The notes: generated by a model from the sequence alone, not told the origin. 64,000 nt of DNA from Rhodopseudomonas julia (GCF_030813515.1 NZ_JAUSUK010000002.1:1054001-1118000), one strand, 5' to 3'; positions 8,246-18,092 are shown, counted from the first letter of the stretch. Numbers and translations are program-made.

Positions 8246-9247
8246 ATGCAAGCCGAGGTGCGCTTCGATCACGTGACCTGCATGTTCGGCTCCGTGATAG
8301 CCGTCGACGACGTGACCTTCGACATTGCCGAGGGAGAGTTCTTCACTCTTCTGGGGCCGTCCGGCTCCGGCAAGACGACCTGCCTCAGGATGGTCGCCGG
8401 CTTTCAATATCCGACGTCGGGTCACGTTTACATTCATGGGAAGGACGACACCCGGTTGCCGCCGTTCGAGCGCGACGTCAACACGGTGTTTCAGGACTAT
8501 GCCCTGTTCCCGCATATGAGCGTCTCCGACAACGTCGCCTATGGGCTGATGGTGCGTGGCGTCGGCAAGAAAGTGCGGCGCAAACAGGCGGAAGAGATGC
8601 TCGAACTCGTCCGCCTCGGAGGCTACGGGCACCGCCGTCCGATCGAACTTTCAGGCGGCCAGCGCCAGCGTGTGGCGCTCGCCCGCGCCCTCATCAACCG
8701 TCCGCGTGTTCTGCTTCTCGATGAGCCTCTCGGTGCGCTTGACCAGAAACTGCGCGAAGAGATGCAGGTGGAATTGAAGGAGCTGCAGCGCGAGGTCGGC
8801 ATCACCTTCGTCTTCGTCACGCACGACCAGACGGAGGCGCTGTCGATGTCGGATCGTCTCGCCGTCTTCAACAAGGGCCGCGTGGAGCAGATCGGAACTC
8901 CGCAGGAGGTCTATGACCGACCGCTGACCCGCTTCGTCGCCTCGTTTGTCGGTGCGTCCAACATCGTCGAAGGGCGTCTCGCCGAGCGGCTTTTCGGCAG
9001 TTCTGAGCCAGTTTCGATCCGTCCGGAAAAGATCGTTCTGTCGCGCGACGGGGAGGGCGTTCCCGCCACCATTCGAGAGGTCAACTTCATCGGAGCCGCT
9101 ACGCGCTACCGCATCGCCGTCGAAGGTGTGGAGGAGGCCGCGCTTCTCGTCACCTCGCCCAATGTTCTCACCGGAGACAACGCCTTTGCTGTCGGCACGC
9201 CAGTCCGCCTCGCCTGGGCGGAGGGCACGACGCAGGCGCTGAAATGA
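8246..9247 (+). CDS. ydcT: Polyamine-type ABC transporter ATP-binding protein (PotA/YdcT family)
   Basis: This 333-residue ATPase shows Walker A GPSGSGKTT near residue 36, Q-loop VFQDYALFPH, signature LSGGQRQRVALARAL, Walker B VLLLDEPLGALD and H-loop VTHDQTEA. A C-terminal TOBE-like regulatory region (PVSIRPEKIVL) follows, as in PotA and YdcT. It powers the two permeases encoded next. Its TGA overlaps the following ATG by four bases, so the genes are translationally coupled. Confidence 0.93.
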   Translation: MQAEVRFDHVTCMFGSVIAVDDVTFDIAEGEFFTLLGPSGSGKTTCLRMVAGFQYPTSGHVYIHGKDDTRLPPFERDVNTVFQDYALFPHMSVSDNVAYGLMVRGVGKKVRRKQAEEMLELVRLGGYGHRRPIELSGGQRQRVALARALINRPRVLLLDEPLGALDQKLREEMQVELKELQREVGITFVFVTHDQTEALSMSDRLAVFNKGRVEQIGTPQEVYDRPLTRFVASFVGASNIVEGRLAERLFGSSEPVSIRPEKIVLSRDGEGVPATIREVNFIGAATRYRIAVEGVEEAALLVTSPNVLTGDNAFAVGTPVRLAWAEGTTQALK

Positions 9248-10224
9248 CCGGCCCGTCCGTCTCTCCGGCTGAGACGCTGACGCCACCGTCCGGTGATGCC
9301 GGCGGGTCCGCTCCTGGGATCGGCCGTCGCATCTCACGCTGGTTCTACGGCCGCCCGGGCGTCTTTCTTCTGCTTCTCCTGCTGCCGCCGCTTCTCTGGC
9401 TCGGTATCGTCTATGTCGGCTCGCTGTTTGCTCTTCTGCTGAACTCTTTCTTCGCCGTCGACCCGTTCACCGGGATGGTGAAATACGAGCTGACCCTGGC
9501 GACCTGGAAGCAGCTCTTCACCCTCGCCAATCTCGACATCATCATGCGCACGGTGACGATGGCCGCCTGCGTGACGATTGGCGCGGCGATCATCGGCTTT
9601 CCGCTGGCGCATTACATGGCGCGCTATGCCGGCCCCCGCATCAAGGGGCTTCTCTATCTCGCGGTGATGCTGCCGCTGTGGTCGAGCTATCTCGTCCGCC
9701 TCTATGCCTGGAAGCTGATCCTCGCCAAGGAAGGCATCATCAGCTGGATCGCGGCCCATACCGGCCTGAGCTGGCTTCTTGACGCTCTCCTGGCGCTGCC
9801 GGTCATCGGCGGTCCGAGCCTCTCCGTCAGCTATATCGGCATGTTCCTGGTGTTTCTCTACATCTGGCTGCCGTTCATGATCCTGCCGATCGAGGCGGCG
9901 CTCGAACGTGTGCCGCGCACGGTGACGGATGCCTCGGCCGATCTCGGGGCGCACCCCGGGATGACCTTTCGCAAGGTGGTTCTGCCGCTCGCCTTCCCGG
10001 GCGTCGTTGCAGGCTCGATCTTCACCTTCTCGCTGACGCTTGGCGATTACATCATCCCGGGCGTCGTCGGCTCGTCGCGGCTTTTCATCGGCCAGGCGGT
10101 CTATCTGCATCAGGGAACGGCCGGCAACCTGCCTCTGGCGGCGGCTTTCTCCACCGTGCCGATCGTCATCATGGCGGCCTATCTGATGATCGCCAAACGT
10201 CTGGGGGCTTTCAATGCGCTCTAG
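9244..10224 (+). CDS. ydcU: Polyamine-type ABC transporter permease (PotB/YdcU family)
   Basis: The 326-residue inner-membrane protein has a hydrophilic N-terminal tail of about 30 residues and then roughly six membrane helices. The first is very rich in Leu ([15 protein letters not shown]). The cytoplasmic EAA-type loop is seen in [20 protein letters not shown] followed by [10 protein letters not shown]. It forms the first half of the translocation pore with the next gene. Four-base overlap upstream and eleven-base overlap downstream mark a compact operon. Confidence 0.92.
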   Translation: MTGPSVSPAETLTPPSGDAGGSAPGIGRRISRWFYGRPGVFLLLLLLPPLLWLGIVYVGSLFALLLNSFFAVDPFTGMVKYELTLATWKQLFTLANLDIIMRTVTMAACVTIGAAIIGFPLAHYMARYAGPRIKGLLYLAVMLPLWSSYLVRLYAWKLILAKEGIISWIAAHTGLSWLLDALLALPVIGGPSLSVSYIGMFLVFLYIWLPFMILPIEAALERVPRTVTDASADLGAHPGMTFRKVVLPLAFPGVVAGSIFTFSLTLGDYIIPGVVGSSRLFIGQAVYLHQGTAGNLPLAAAFSTVPIVIMAAYLMIAKRLGAFNAL

Positions 10225-11041
10225 ACATCGTGCCAGCGCAAGGCCGCGGGCAAGCCTCCTGTTGAAGCTCGGGACTGTCTTCTGCGTCCTGTTCCTGCAT
10301 GTGCCGATGGCCTTTATCATCCTCTACGCCTTCACGACGGAGGACAAATCCTATGTCTTTCCGCCGCCGGGCCTGACGCTCAAATGGTTTGCCGTCGCCT
10401 GGGAACGGCAGGATGTGTGGGATGCGCTGACGCTGTCCGTCCAGGTCGCGCTGACCGCGACGGCGATGGCGCTCATTCTGGGGACGCTCGCGGCAGCCGC
10501 GGTCAGTCGGGCCCGTTTCTTCGGCCGCGAGGCGGTGAGCCTTCTCGTCATTTTGCCGATTGCTCTGCCGGGTGTCGTCACCGGTATCGCCTTGCGCTCC
10601 GCTTTCGGTCTCGCCGACATACCCTTCTCGTTCTGGACGATCGTTGTCGGCCACGCGACCTTCTGCGTCGTCGTTGTCTACAACAACGCCGTCGCCCGCC
10701 TGCGGCGCACCTCAGGCAGCCTCATCGAAGTGTCGATGGACCTTGGTGCCAACGGTTTTCAGACGTTCCGCTATGTCGTTCTGCCGAACCTCGCGACGGC
10801 GCTTCTTGCTGGTGGCATGCTCGCCTTCGCGCTGTCCTTCGACGAGGTCATCGTCACCACCTTCACCGCCGGCCAACAAACGACCCTGCCGATCTGGATG
10901 CTGTCGGAGCTCGTGCGGCCGCGTCAGCGCCCCGTCACCAATGTCGTCGCCGTTTTCGTCATTGCCGTCACTTTCATTCCGATCCTGACCGCGTATTGGG
11001 CGACGCGCTCAAGCGCCTTTGCGGAAGGGGGAGGCAAGTGA
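10214..11041 (+). CDS. ydcV: Polyamine-type ABC transporter permease (PotC/YdcV family)
   Basis: The 275-residue inner-membrane protein has about six hydrophobic segments and the EAA-type loop in [20 protein letters not shown]. It is the second permease of the importer, following the PotC/YdcV pattern, and starts inside the preceding permease gene. The first 17 residues are Arg-rich and cytoplasmic. The aldehyde dehydrogenase gene begins 28 bases after its stop, matching E. coli order. Confidence 0.92.
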   Translation: MRSRHRASARPRASLLLKLGTVFCVLFLHVPMAFIILYAFTTEDKSYVFPPPGLTLKWFAVAWERQDVWDALTLSVQVALTATAMALILGTLAAAAVSRARFFGREAVSLLVILPIALPGVVTGIALRSAFGLADIPFSFWTIVVGHATFCVVVVYNNAVARLRRTSGSLIEVSMDLGANGFQTFRYVVLPNLATALLAGGMLAFALSFDEVIVTTFTAGQQTTLPIWMLSELVRPRQRPVTNVVAVFVIAVTFIPILTAYWATRSSAFAEGGGK

Positions 11042-11069
11042 GTTTGCATTCCAAGGGAGGAGTGAGACC

Positions 11070-12512
11070 ATGAAGTTACCGTCGAGACTGCCTGCGAAGC
11101 TCCTCATTGGGGGTGAGTTCGTTGCCGGCGCGGGCGCCGATGAGACGATCCTCAACCCAGCCACCGGCGAGGCGATCTGTGTCATCCCGGAAGCTTCCGC
11201 CGAACAGGTCGATGCTGCGGTCGCCGCGGCCGAAGAAGCCTTCCCGGCCTGGTCGCGTACGACGCCGGCCGAGCGTTCGGCTCTCCTTTTGGAATTGGCG
11301 AACCGGATCGAGAAGGAGGCAGAGGCGATCGCGAGCCTTGAAAGCCTCAATTGCGGCAAGCCCTATGCCTCGGCGCTTGCTGACGAAGTGCCGGCGATCG
11401 TCGATTGCTTCCGCTTTTTTGCCGGTGCGGCACGCTGCCTGCCGGGCATGGCAGCCGGCGAATACCTGCCGGGCTACACCAGCATGATCCGCCGCGACCC
11501 TGTCGGCGTCGTGGGCTCAATCGCGCCCTGGAACTATCCTCTGATGATGGCGGCCTGGAAGCTCGCCCCGGCGCTCGCGGCCGGTAACACCGCTGTTTTG
11601 AAGCCATCGGAGCAGACGCCTCTGACGACGTTGTTCCTTGCCGAGCTCGTCGCCGACCTCTTCCCGAAAGGTGTCCTCAACATTGTCACCGGACGGGGAG
11701 AGACGGTGGGTGCGCCGCTCGTCGAACATCCGCGGGTGCGGATGGTGTCTTTGACGGGCGATGTGGCAACCGGCCAGAAGGTGCTGCAGGCGGCAAGCCG
11801 GGCCATGAAGCGCACACATCTGGAGCTCGGCGGCAAGGCGCCGGTCATCGTCTTCGACGATGCCGATCTCGAAGCAGTGATCGAAGGCATACGAACCTTC
11901 GGCTATTTCAACGCCGGCCAGGATTGCACGGCGGCATGCCGCGTCTACGCCGGTGCGAAGATCCATGACCGGCTCGTGGCCGATCTCGCCGATGCGGTTT
12001 CGACCCTCAAATTCGGCGCTCCGGAAGATGAGGGCGTCGAAATCGGCCCGCTGATTTCCGAAAGGCAGCGTTCGCGTGTGGCGAGTTTCGTCGAAAGAGC
12101 ATTGTCGCACGGGCATATGGAGGCGGTCACCGGCGGCAGCGCAGCCGAAGGGCCGGGGTTCTTCTACAGGCCGACGGTGATCGCCGGCGCCTTGCAGACG
12201 GACGAGATCGTGCAGCGCGAGGTCTTTGGTCCGGTCGTTTCCGTGACGCGTTTCTCGGAGGTCGATGAGGCGGTCGCCTGGGCCAACGACAGCGAATACG
12301 GTCTGGCATCCTCCGTCTGGACGAAGGATGTCGGCCGCGCCATGGCGGCGGCTGCGCAGCTTCAATATGGCTGCACCTGGATCAACACGCATTTCATGCT
12401 GTGTAATGAAATGCCCCATGGCGGCATGAAGAGCTCCGGCTACGGCAAGGATATGAGCCTTTATGCGCTCGAAGATTACACGGTCGTCCGCCACGTCATG
12501 GCGAAGTGGTAG
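11070..12512 (+). CDS. patD: Gamma-aminobutyraldehyde dehydrogenase (PatD/YdcW type)
   Basis: The 480-residue enzyme should oxidise 4-aminobutyraldehyde, the aldehyde formed from putrescine, to GABA with NAD+. The catalytic pair is visible: Glu in LELGGKAPV and Cys in [11 protein letters not shown]. The cofactor region [20 protein letters not shown] is present. Long stretches agree with my memory of E. coli PatD, such as [19 protein letters not shown], and [19 protein letters not shown] near the C terminus. The ATG at 11070 has GGGAGG as ribosome site; a longer start overlapping ydcV is less likely. With ydcSTUV it forms an import-and-oxidation unit. Related betaine aldehyde dehydrogenases are the main alternative. 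Confidence 0.92.
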   Translation: MKLPSRLPAKLLIGGEFVAGAGADETILNPATGEAICVIPEASAEQVDAAVAAAEEAFPAWSRTTPAERSALLLELANRIEKEAEAIASLESLNCGKPYASALADEVPAIVDCFRFFAGAARCLPGMAAGEYLPGYTSMIRRDPVGVVGSIAPWNYPLMMAAWKLAPALAAGNTAVLKPSEQTPLTTLFLAELVADLFPKGVLNIVTGRGETVGAPLVEHPRVRMVSLTGDVATGQKVLQAASRAMKRTHLELGGKAPVIVFDDADLEAVIEGIRTFGYFNAGQDCTAACRVYAGAKIHDRLVADLADAVSTLKFGAPEDEGVEIGPLISERQRSRVASFVERALSHGHMEAVTGGSAAEGPGFFYRPTVIAGALQTDEIVQREVFGPVVSVTRFSEVDEAVAWANDSEYGLASSVWTKDVGRAMAAAAQLQYGCTWINTHFMLCNEMPHGGMKSSGYGKDMSLYALEDYTVVRHVMAKW

Positions 12513-12536
12513 GTATCTCCGATAAGTACAGGGCCG

Positions 12537-12761
12537 GTGTCGCTTGAAGCGGCGCCCGTCCTCACGCCGGGACAAATTTACCTCCGCGCAACGCGCTGCC
12601 CAATGAGGTGGCCGGCGTTTCCATGCACGTCATCGTCGCGCCAGCTCACGGGAGAGACCGGCGACATACAGCTTGCTGGTCCGGATCTAGACCTCTGCTT
12701 CGATATGGGCGGCGGCACCGTCGTACGTTACGTTTCGATCGTCGAGCCCCTGGAGGTCTGA
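12537..12761 (+). other. Gap with a doubtful short reading frame
   Basis: Between patD and the ligase gene are 252 bases. A frame from GTG 12537 to 12761 gives 74 residues ending FDMGGGTVVRYVSIVEPLEV and stops three bases before the ligase ATG. The last 35 codons look coding by third-base pattern, while the front half does not. An alternative frame over 12608-12670 (AGVSMHVIVAPAHG) looks protein-like too, so this may be a frameshifted remnant. I recognise no family and no promoter. Confidence 0.25.
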
Positions 12762-12764
12762 TCC

Positions 12765-14282
12765 ATGAATCTCGCGGACTGGCTTCTTCGCATGGCGCGA
12801 AGGATGCCCGAGGCACCGGCGCTTATGCGTGGCGATGACCTCGTCGCAACCTACGAAGAATTTGCCGTGCGGGCCGCACGGCTCGGGCGTGCGCTCAAAG
12901 AGGTGCACGGCGTTTCGCCCGGAGACCGGGTCGCGATCTTCATGGCCAATTCGACCGAGTATCTGGAGATCATGTATGGGATCTGGTGGGCCGGCGCGGT
13001 CGCCGTGCCGATCAACCACAAGCTCCATCCGCGCGAGGCGGCCTACATCGTCAAAGATTCGGGAGCGGGTCTCGTTTTCATTTCTGAGGGAGACGAGGTG
13101 CTGGCGCAGCGACTCGATGAGGGCGTGCGTCTGATCACGGCGCCGGGCGAGGCGTACCAGGAGCTTCTTGCCGCCGAACCGCTTGCCGCGCCACATGCGA
13201 TGTCGTCGGATGCGCTCGCCTGGCTTTTCTACACCTCCGGCACGACCGGCAATCCGAAAGGCGTCATGCTCTCGGTCGCCAATCTACAGGCGATGAGCTT
13301 TGCCTATTTTGTCGATGTCGACGAGGTGCACACCGAGAATGCCGCGCTCTATGCCGCGCCGATGTCGCATGGGGCGGGGCTCTACAACTTCATGCATGTT
13401 CTTCGAGGTTCCCGCCATGTCGTTCCAAAATCGGGCGGATTCGACGTAGCTGAAATCGTGTCGCTCGCCGGTTCTCTCGGCAGTCTGTCGTTCTTCGCTG
13501 CGCCGACCATGGTCCGCCGCCTTGTGAAGCATGCGAAAGCGACCGGCTACGACGGGGAGGGAATTCGCACCATCGTCTACGGTGGTGGCCCGATGTATGT
13601 GGCGGATATCGAGGAAGCCGTTTCCCTCTTCGGACCGCGCTTCGTTCAGATCTACGGTCAGGGCGAAAGCCCGATGACGATCACGGCGCTCTCTCGTGAG
13701 CTCGTCGCAGATAGAAGCCATCCGCGCTGGCGCGAAAGGCTCGGCTCCGTCGGCACGGCGCAGTCATGCGTCGATGTGCGGGTGGCGGACGGCGATGGTC
13801 ATACGCTCGCCCCGGGCGAGAGCGGTGAGATTCTGGTGCGCGGTCCGAGCGTCATGGCCGGCTATTGGCGAAACGAGAAGGCGAGTGCCGAATCTCTGCG
13901 CCACGGCTGGCTCTGGACCGGTGATATCGGCGCCATGGACGAGGATGGCTTCCTGACGCTGATGGATCGCTCCAAGGACGTCATCATCTCGGGCGGCACC
14001 AACATCTATCCGCGCGAGGTGGAGGAGGTCCTCTTGCGCCATCCCGCCGTTCAGGAGGTGTCTGTCGTCGGCCGGCCGAGCCCCGAATGGGGTGAGGACG
14101 TCGTCGCCTTCGTCGTCGCGCCGGAGAACACGCCGAATGTCGAAGAACTCGATGCGCTCTGCCGCGAGGAGATCGCCCGCTTCAAGCGCCCGAAGGACTA
14201 TGTCTTTCTGGATGAGCTTCCGAAGAACAATTACGGCAAGGTGCTCAAAATCGAGCTTCGCCGGCTGCTCAGCCAAGCATAA
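12765..14282 (+). CDS. AMP-dependent acyl-CoA synthetase/ligase
   Basis: The 505-residue enzyme belongs to the adenylate-forming superfamily, which activates a carboxylic acid with ATP and then forms a CoA thioester. The P-loop motif LFYTSGTTGNPKGVML is near residues 155-170, IYGQGESPM is the aromatic/Gly motif, WTGDIGAMDEDG carries the ribose-binding Asp and RSKDVIISGGTNIYPREVE is the hinge. The C-terminal catalytic Lys is in NNYGKVLK. The substrate cannot be read from sequence. Its place after patD suggests an acid formed by that pathway, but this is weak evidence since a 252-base gap separates them. Confidence 0.88.
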   Translation: MNLADWLLRMARRMPEAPALMRGDDLVATYEEFAVRAARLGRALKEVHGVSPGDRVAIFMANSTEYLEIMYGIWWAGAVAVPINHKLHPREAAYIVKDSGAGLVFISEGDEVLAQRLDEGVRLITAPGEAYQELLAAEPLAAPHAMSSDALAWLFYTSGTTGNPKGVMLSVANLQAMSFAYFVDVDEVHTENAALYAAPMSHGAGLYNFMHVLRGSRHVVPKSGGFDVAEIVSLAGSLGSLSFFAAPTMVRRLVKHAKATGYDGEGIRTIVYGGGPMYVADIEEAVSLFGPRFVQIYGQGESPMTITALSRELVADRSHPRWRERLGSVGTAQSCVDVRVADGDGHTLAPGESGEILVRGPSVMAGYWRNEKASAESLRHGWLWTGDIGAMDEDGFLTLMDRSKDVIISGGTNIYPREVEEVLLRHPAVQEVSVVGRPSPEWGEDVVAFVVAPENTPNVEELDALCREEIARFKRPKDYVFLDELPKNNYGKVLKIELRRLLSQA

Positions 14283-14461
14283 GCGAATCGGACGGGGCCG
14301 CGAACGCGGTGCGTTTGGCTCCACATGACCGAAGTCCGACGTATGCGTGTCTGAAAGATCGCGGGCGTGGCGCGCCGACTTGTTTGTGCCTGCGCAACCG
14401 GGACGGAATGTGGCGCGCATCCGGCTTGACACTTCGACACCATCCAGCCTTTATCGCTGTC

Positions 14462-14665
14462 GATGGTTTCCAGCGAAACGAAGACTTCGCTGGATGAAAA
14501 GGGAATACGGTGCGGTGTAGCCAGTAGGCGCCAAATCCGTGACTGCCCCCGCAATTGTGAGCGGAGAGCGACCCCGAACGATGCCACTGGGCGTATGACG
14601 GACACCGTCTGGCGCCTGGGAAGGCTCGGGGAAGCAGAGACCCGCAAGTCAAGAGACCTGCCATC
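14462..14665 (+). ncRNA. Cobalamin riboswitch
   Basis: The conserved aptamer elements occur in order: AAAAGGGAAT at 14497-14506, AAATCCGTGACTGCCCCCGC near 14535-14555, GCCACTG at about 14583, GGGAAG near 14620, and the B12 box AGACCCGCAAGTCAAGAGAC with CTGCC around 14638-14662. P1 can close by GATGG at 14462-14466 with CCATC at 14661-14665. About 145 bases of expression platform follow before the binding-protein gene at 14810. Cobalamin should switch off the downstream importer operon. Confidence 0.95.
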
Positions 14666-14809
14666 ATCATGCAACCAGACCCGGCGGGGATGTCGGGGGA
14701 AGGATCGAGATGACATTCCTGTCGTCGACGACAATGCGCGAGTCTCTTTTCGGGCAATCCATTCCGCCTGCCCCCGCGGTTCTCTCTCGGAACCAGGATA
14801 GCAGACACA

Positions 14810-15817
14810 ATGCACCGAAACGTCGCGATCGGCCTCGCAGCACTGGCCAGTCTTTCGCTCATTGATGCCGCGCATGCGAACGAAACCAACTACCCGCTGA
14901 GCATCGACAATTGCGGACAAACGATCACCTTCGAGGCAGCGCCTGAACGCGATGTCACGGTCGGCCAGTCTGCGACTGAGATTCTCTATTCTCTCGGCCT
15001 TGGCGATAAGGTCGTCGGGACCTCTGTTTGGTTCAGCGATGTGCTGCCTGAATTTGCCGAGCTCAACAGCTCGGTTGAAAGGCTTGCAGACAACGATCCG
15101 AGCTTCGAAAGCGTCGTCGCCAAGAAGCCCGGCCTCGTCTCGGTCTCTTACGAATGGCATATCGGGCCGCAGGGCATCGTCGGAACCCGCGAGCAATTCC
15201 ACGATGTCGGCATCCCGACTTACATTCTTCAGACCGACTGCGTGAAAGACAATTCCACCGGCGTCGATGGGACCCGGCTGGAGATGTACAGCACCGACGC
15301 CCTCTATCGTGCGATCCGTGAGCTTGCCGAGATCCACGACGTGAAGGAGGCCGGCGAGGCGCTTGTCGCCGATCTTTCGAGGCGCGAGGCAGCTGCGGTG
15401 GAGAAGGCGAAAGAGGCCAATGCGGGTGACGTATCGGCCGTCTTCTGGTTTTCCTCCGCCGAAATGGACGTCGATCCCTATGTCGCCGGGCGCAAAGGCG
15501 TTCCCGGCTGGATGATGGAGAAGCTCGGCGTCCGCAACGTCGTGGAAAGCGACGAAGAATGGCCGATTGTCGGCTGGGAAACCATCGCCAAGGCCAATCC
15601 GGACATCATCGTCGTCGCTGAGATGACGCGCCGCCGCTTTCCTGCCGACGATGTCGAAAAGAAGCTGGAATTTCTGAAGACGGATCCGGTCGCCAAAGAG
15701 ATGGACGCCGTCAAGTCGGGGCGGATTGTCATCATGGATGCCCATTCCATGGATCCCTCCATCCGCAACATCTCAGCGCTCGAGGTGCTTGCCGATGAAC
15801 TTCCCAAGCTGAAATAG
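14810..15817 (+). CDS. FecB/BtuF-type periplasmic binding protein under cobalamin control
   Basis: The 335-residue protein has a signal peptide (MHRNVAIGLAALASLSLIDA, then AHA) and then a class III (helical backbone) binding fold: TITFEAAPERDVTVGQSATEI, ILYSLGLGDKVVG, then the C-terminal half with WPIVGWETIAKANPDIIVVAE. Such proteins bind siderophores, haem, vitamin B12 or metal chelates. The riboswitch upstream makes a corrinoid, or a cobalt or other metal chelate used for its synthesis, the likely ligand. It heads an operon with a permease, an ATPase and a pseudoazurin. No lipobox is present, so it is soluble in the periplasm. Confidence 0.88.
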   Translation: MHRNVAIGLAALASLSLIDAAHANETNYPLSIDNCGQTITFEAAPERDVTVGQSATEILYSLGLGDKVVGTSVWFSDVLPEFAELNSSVERLADNDPSFESVVAKKPGLVSVSYEWHIGPQGIVGTREQFHDVGIPTYILQTDCVKDNSTGVDGTRLEMYSTDALYRAIRELAEIHDVKEAGEALVADLSRREAAAVEKAKEANAGDVSAVFWFSSAEMDVDPYVAGRKGVPGWMMEKLGVRNVVESDEEWPIVGWETIAKANPDIIVVAEMTRRRFPADDVEKKLEFLKTDPVAKEMDAVKSGRIVIMDAHSMDPSIRNISALEVLADELPKLK

Positions 15818-15829
15818 CAGAGCCCGATT

Positions 15830-16879
15830 ATGGCCACTTACCGACCCGGCCGCTGGCCGGGTCTTCTGACGTCGATCTCGTCCAAACTCGCAATTCTGGC
15901 CGCAGCTCTGATCCTCGGGGCTGCGATCGGAGAGACGCGCATCCCACCGGAGACGGTCGGTCAGGTGCTTGCGATGAAGATGTTCGGGGGGAGCTATCCT
16001 GTCGATCCGATCGATCAGGGGATTATCTGGAATTATCGCTTCAGCCGGGCAATCGTGGCGGCCTCCTGTGGTGCTGGCCTCGCCGTGTCTGGGCTGGTGC
16101 TCCAGACCCTGCTGCGCAATGTGCTCGCCGATCCTTATATCCTGGGTATCTCGGCAGGCGCGTCGACAGGAGCTGTGGCTGTCACAATCGCCGGGATCGG
16201 CGGCGGCCTCGTGTCTCTTTCGGCCGGCGCTTTCGTCGGCGCCCTCGTGGCGTTTGCTCTCGTCATCGCCCTGGCGCGGGCCGCGGGGGGATTTGCGGCA
16301 ACGTCGACCGGTCAGGTCATCCTTGCGGGTGTTGCCGGAGCCCAGCTTTTCAATGCGCTCACCTCACTCATCATCGCGCATTCGGCGAACGCCGAACAGG
16401 CGCGCGGCATCATCTTCTGGCTGCTCGGCAACCTGTCGGGCGTGCGCTGGCCAGATGTGTGGCTCGCCGCCCCCGTCGCGATCCTCGTGCTCGTGATCAT
16501 CGTCGTGCATGCGCGGGCGCTCGACGCGTTCGCCTTCGGATCGGATGCGGCTGCCTCCCTCGGCATCAATGTCTTGAAGACGCAGGCGATCCTGATCGGG
16601 GCTGCCGCCTTGGTAACTGCCGTTATGGTCAGCATCGTCGGCGCAATCGGTTTTGTCGGACTTGTCGTCCCGCATGCAGCAAGGCTTCTGGTCGGTCCGC
16701 GTCACGGCCGGCTCATTCCGATGACAGCAATCACGGGTGCGGTTTTTCTGATCTTTGCCGACATCGTGTCGCGAATCATCATTCCCGGACAGGTTCTGCC
16801 GATCGGCGTTGTGACGGCTCTCGTCGGCGCGCCCGCCTTCGCGTTGATCCTGGTGCGCGGTCGCGGAGGGGCGCGATGA
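15830..16879 (+). CDS. FecCD/BtuC-type ABC permease
   Basis: The 349-residue inner-membrane protein has the usual 9-10 helices of the FecCD family. Recognisable segments are GIIWNYRFSRAIVAASCGAG, LVLQTLLRNVLADPYILGIS, GASTGAVAV and GAIGFVGLVVPHAARLLVG before the last helices. The binding-protein gene ends 12 bases upstream and the ATPase start overlaps the stop by four bases. It forms the pore of the cobalamin-regulated importer. Confidence 0.92.
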   Translation: MATYRPGRWPGLLTSISSKLAILAAALILGAAIGETRIPPETVGQVLAMKMFGGSYPVDPIDQGIIWNYRFSRAIVAASCGAGLAVSGLVLQTLLRNVLADPYILGISAGASTGAVAVTIAGIGGGLVSLSAGAFVGALVAFALVIALARAAGGFAATSTGQVILAGVAGAQLFNALTSLIIAHSANAEQARGIIFWLLGNLSGVRWPDVWLAAPVAILVLVIIVVHARALDAFAFGSDAAASLGINVLKTQAILIGAAALVTAVMVSIVGAIGFVGLVVPHAARLLVGPRHGRLIPMTAITGAVFLIFADIVSRIIIPGQVLPIGVVTALVGAPAFALILVRGRGGAR

Positions 16880-17661
16880 CGCTTGCAGCGCATGCTCTCG
16901 GTTGGTCCGCCGGCCGTACACCCATCGTGGCGGACGTCGATCTCAAGATTGAGCCCGGCGAGCTCTTCGGTCTTGTCGGACCGAACGGCTCCGGCAAGTC
17001 GACGTTGTTGCTGCTGCTTTCGGGATTGCGGCGACCTTCGTGCGGCCGGGTAACGGTCGGCGACGTCGATATCCAAAAAATCAAACGCTGCGAGGTCGCT
17101 CGGCGGATCGCCATCGTCGCCCAACAACTCGACACCTCCGACCGGCTCAGCGTCCGCGAGACGGTCGAGCTCGGGCGCACGCCATGGCTGGGACCGCTCA
17201 CGCCCTTTGGAGCCGCCGATGAGGAGATCGTGGAAAAGGCTCTCGCCGAGACCGGCATTTCGCATCTCGCCGAGCGCCGATGGCAGACGCTCTCAGGCGG
17301 TGAACGCCAACGCGCGCATATCGCCCGCGCTCTGGCCCAAAAAGCCGAGATCCTGATCCTGGATGAGCCCACGAACCATCTCGATATTCACCACCAGCTT
17401 TCGATCCTCGCGCTTGTTCGCCGTCTGTCGATCACCGTCGTCGTCGCTCTGCACGATCTCAATCAGGCGATGGTCTGCGACCGGCTGGGGTTGATGTCCC
17501 ACGGGCGGCTGGAGGCGGTCGGAGCCCCGAAAGAGATCCTGACGGCGGCTCGGATCGAACGGGTTTTCGACGTCTGCTCGCGCTCAATCGGCGACCCGGC
17601 AAACGGCGAACCCATCCTGCGCTTTGTACTATCAGAAGAAAAGAAGCCTGTAGGAGATTGA
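16876..17661 (+). CDS. FecE/BtuD-type ABC transporter ATP-binding protein
   Basis: The 261-residue ATPase begins MTLAAHALGWSAGRTPIVAD. Walker A is GPNGSGKST near residue 37, the Q-loop is in IVAQQLDTSDRLSV, the signature is LSGGERQRAHIARALAQ, Walker B is ILILDEPTNHLD and the H-loop is VALHDLNQAM. I place the start at the ATG overlapping the permease stop (ATGA); in-frame sequence upstream of it lies inside the permease gene and is not homologous. Two bases separate its stop from the pseudoazurin ATG, so the cupredoxin belongs to the same operon. Confidence 0.92.
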   Translation: MTLAAHALGWSAGRTPIVADVDLKIEPGELFGLVGPNGSGKSTLLLLLSGLRRPSCGRVTVGDVDIQKIKRCEVARRIAIVAQQLDTSDRLSVRETVELGRTPWLGPLTPFGAADEEIVEKALAETGISHLAERRWQTLSGGERQRAHIARALAQKAEILILDEPTNHLDIHHQLSILALVRRLSITVVVALHDLNQAMVCDRLGLMSHGRLEAVGAPKEILTAARIERVFDVCSRSIGDPANGEPILRFVLSEEKKPVGD

Positions 17662-17663
17662 TT

Positions 17664-18092
17664 ATGAGGGAGTTTCTGGCTTTGGCGTTTGTTCTGGCGA
17701 GCGGCATCGCGCATGCTGAGACCTTCGAGGTGCAGATGCTGAACCGGGGAGAGAAGGGCTCGATGGTCTATGACCCGGATTTCTTGCGCGTCGCGCCGGG
17801 CGACACGATCCGCTTCGTCGCGACGACGCCGGGCCATAACGCTCGGACTATCGCCGGAATGGCGCCCGAAGGTGCGGAGGAAATCAAGACTCCTCTCGGC
17901 GAAACGGCGGATGTGGTTGCCGAAACGCCTGGCATTTATGGCCTCAAATGCAGCCCTCACTATGCCATGGGCATGGTGATGATGGTTGCGGTCGGAGAAG
18001 AGGCCGACCCGGGGGCGTTTGAGCTTCCAGAGGGCTTGCCCTCGCGGGCTCGCAAAAGGTTGGAAGAGATCATCGCCGAGAATAGCAAGTGA
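17664..18092 (+). CDS. Pseudoazurin (type 1 blue copper protein)
   Basis: The 142-residue protein has a signal peptide (MREFLALAFVLASGIAHA) and a cupredoxin fold. All type 1 copper ligands are visible: His58 in TPGHNA, then Cys96, His99 and Met104 in LKCSPHYAMGM. Pseudoazurins carry electrons in the periplasm, classically to nitrite or nitrous-oxide reductases. The TAGGAG ribosome site at 17651-17656 overlaps the end of the ATPase gene, so it is co-translated with a cobalamin-regulated importer, an unexpected setting. No denitrification gene is in the window. The C-terminal tail from about residue 112 is typical of the family. Confidence 0.93.
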   Translation: MREFLALAFVLASGIAHAETFEVQMLNRGEKGSMVYDPDFLRVAPGDTIRFVATTPGHNARTIAGMAPEGAEEIKTPLGETADVVAETPGIYGLKCSPHYAMGMVMMVAVGEEADPGAFELPEGLPSRARKRLEEIIAENSK

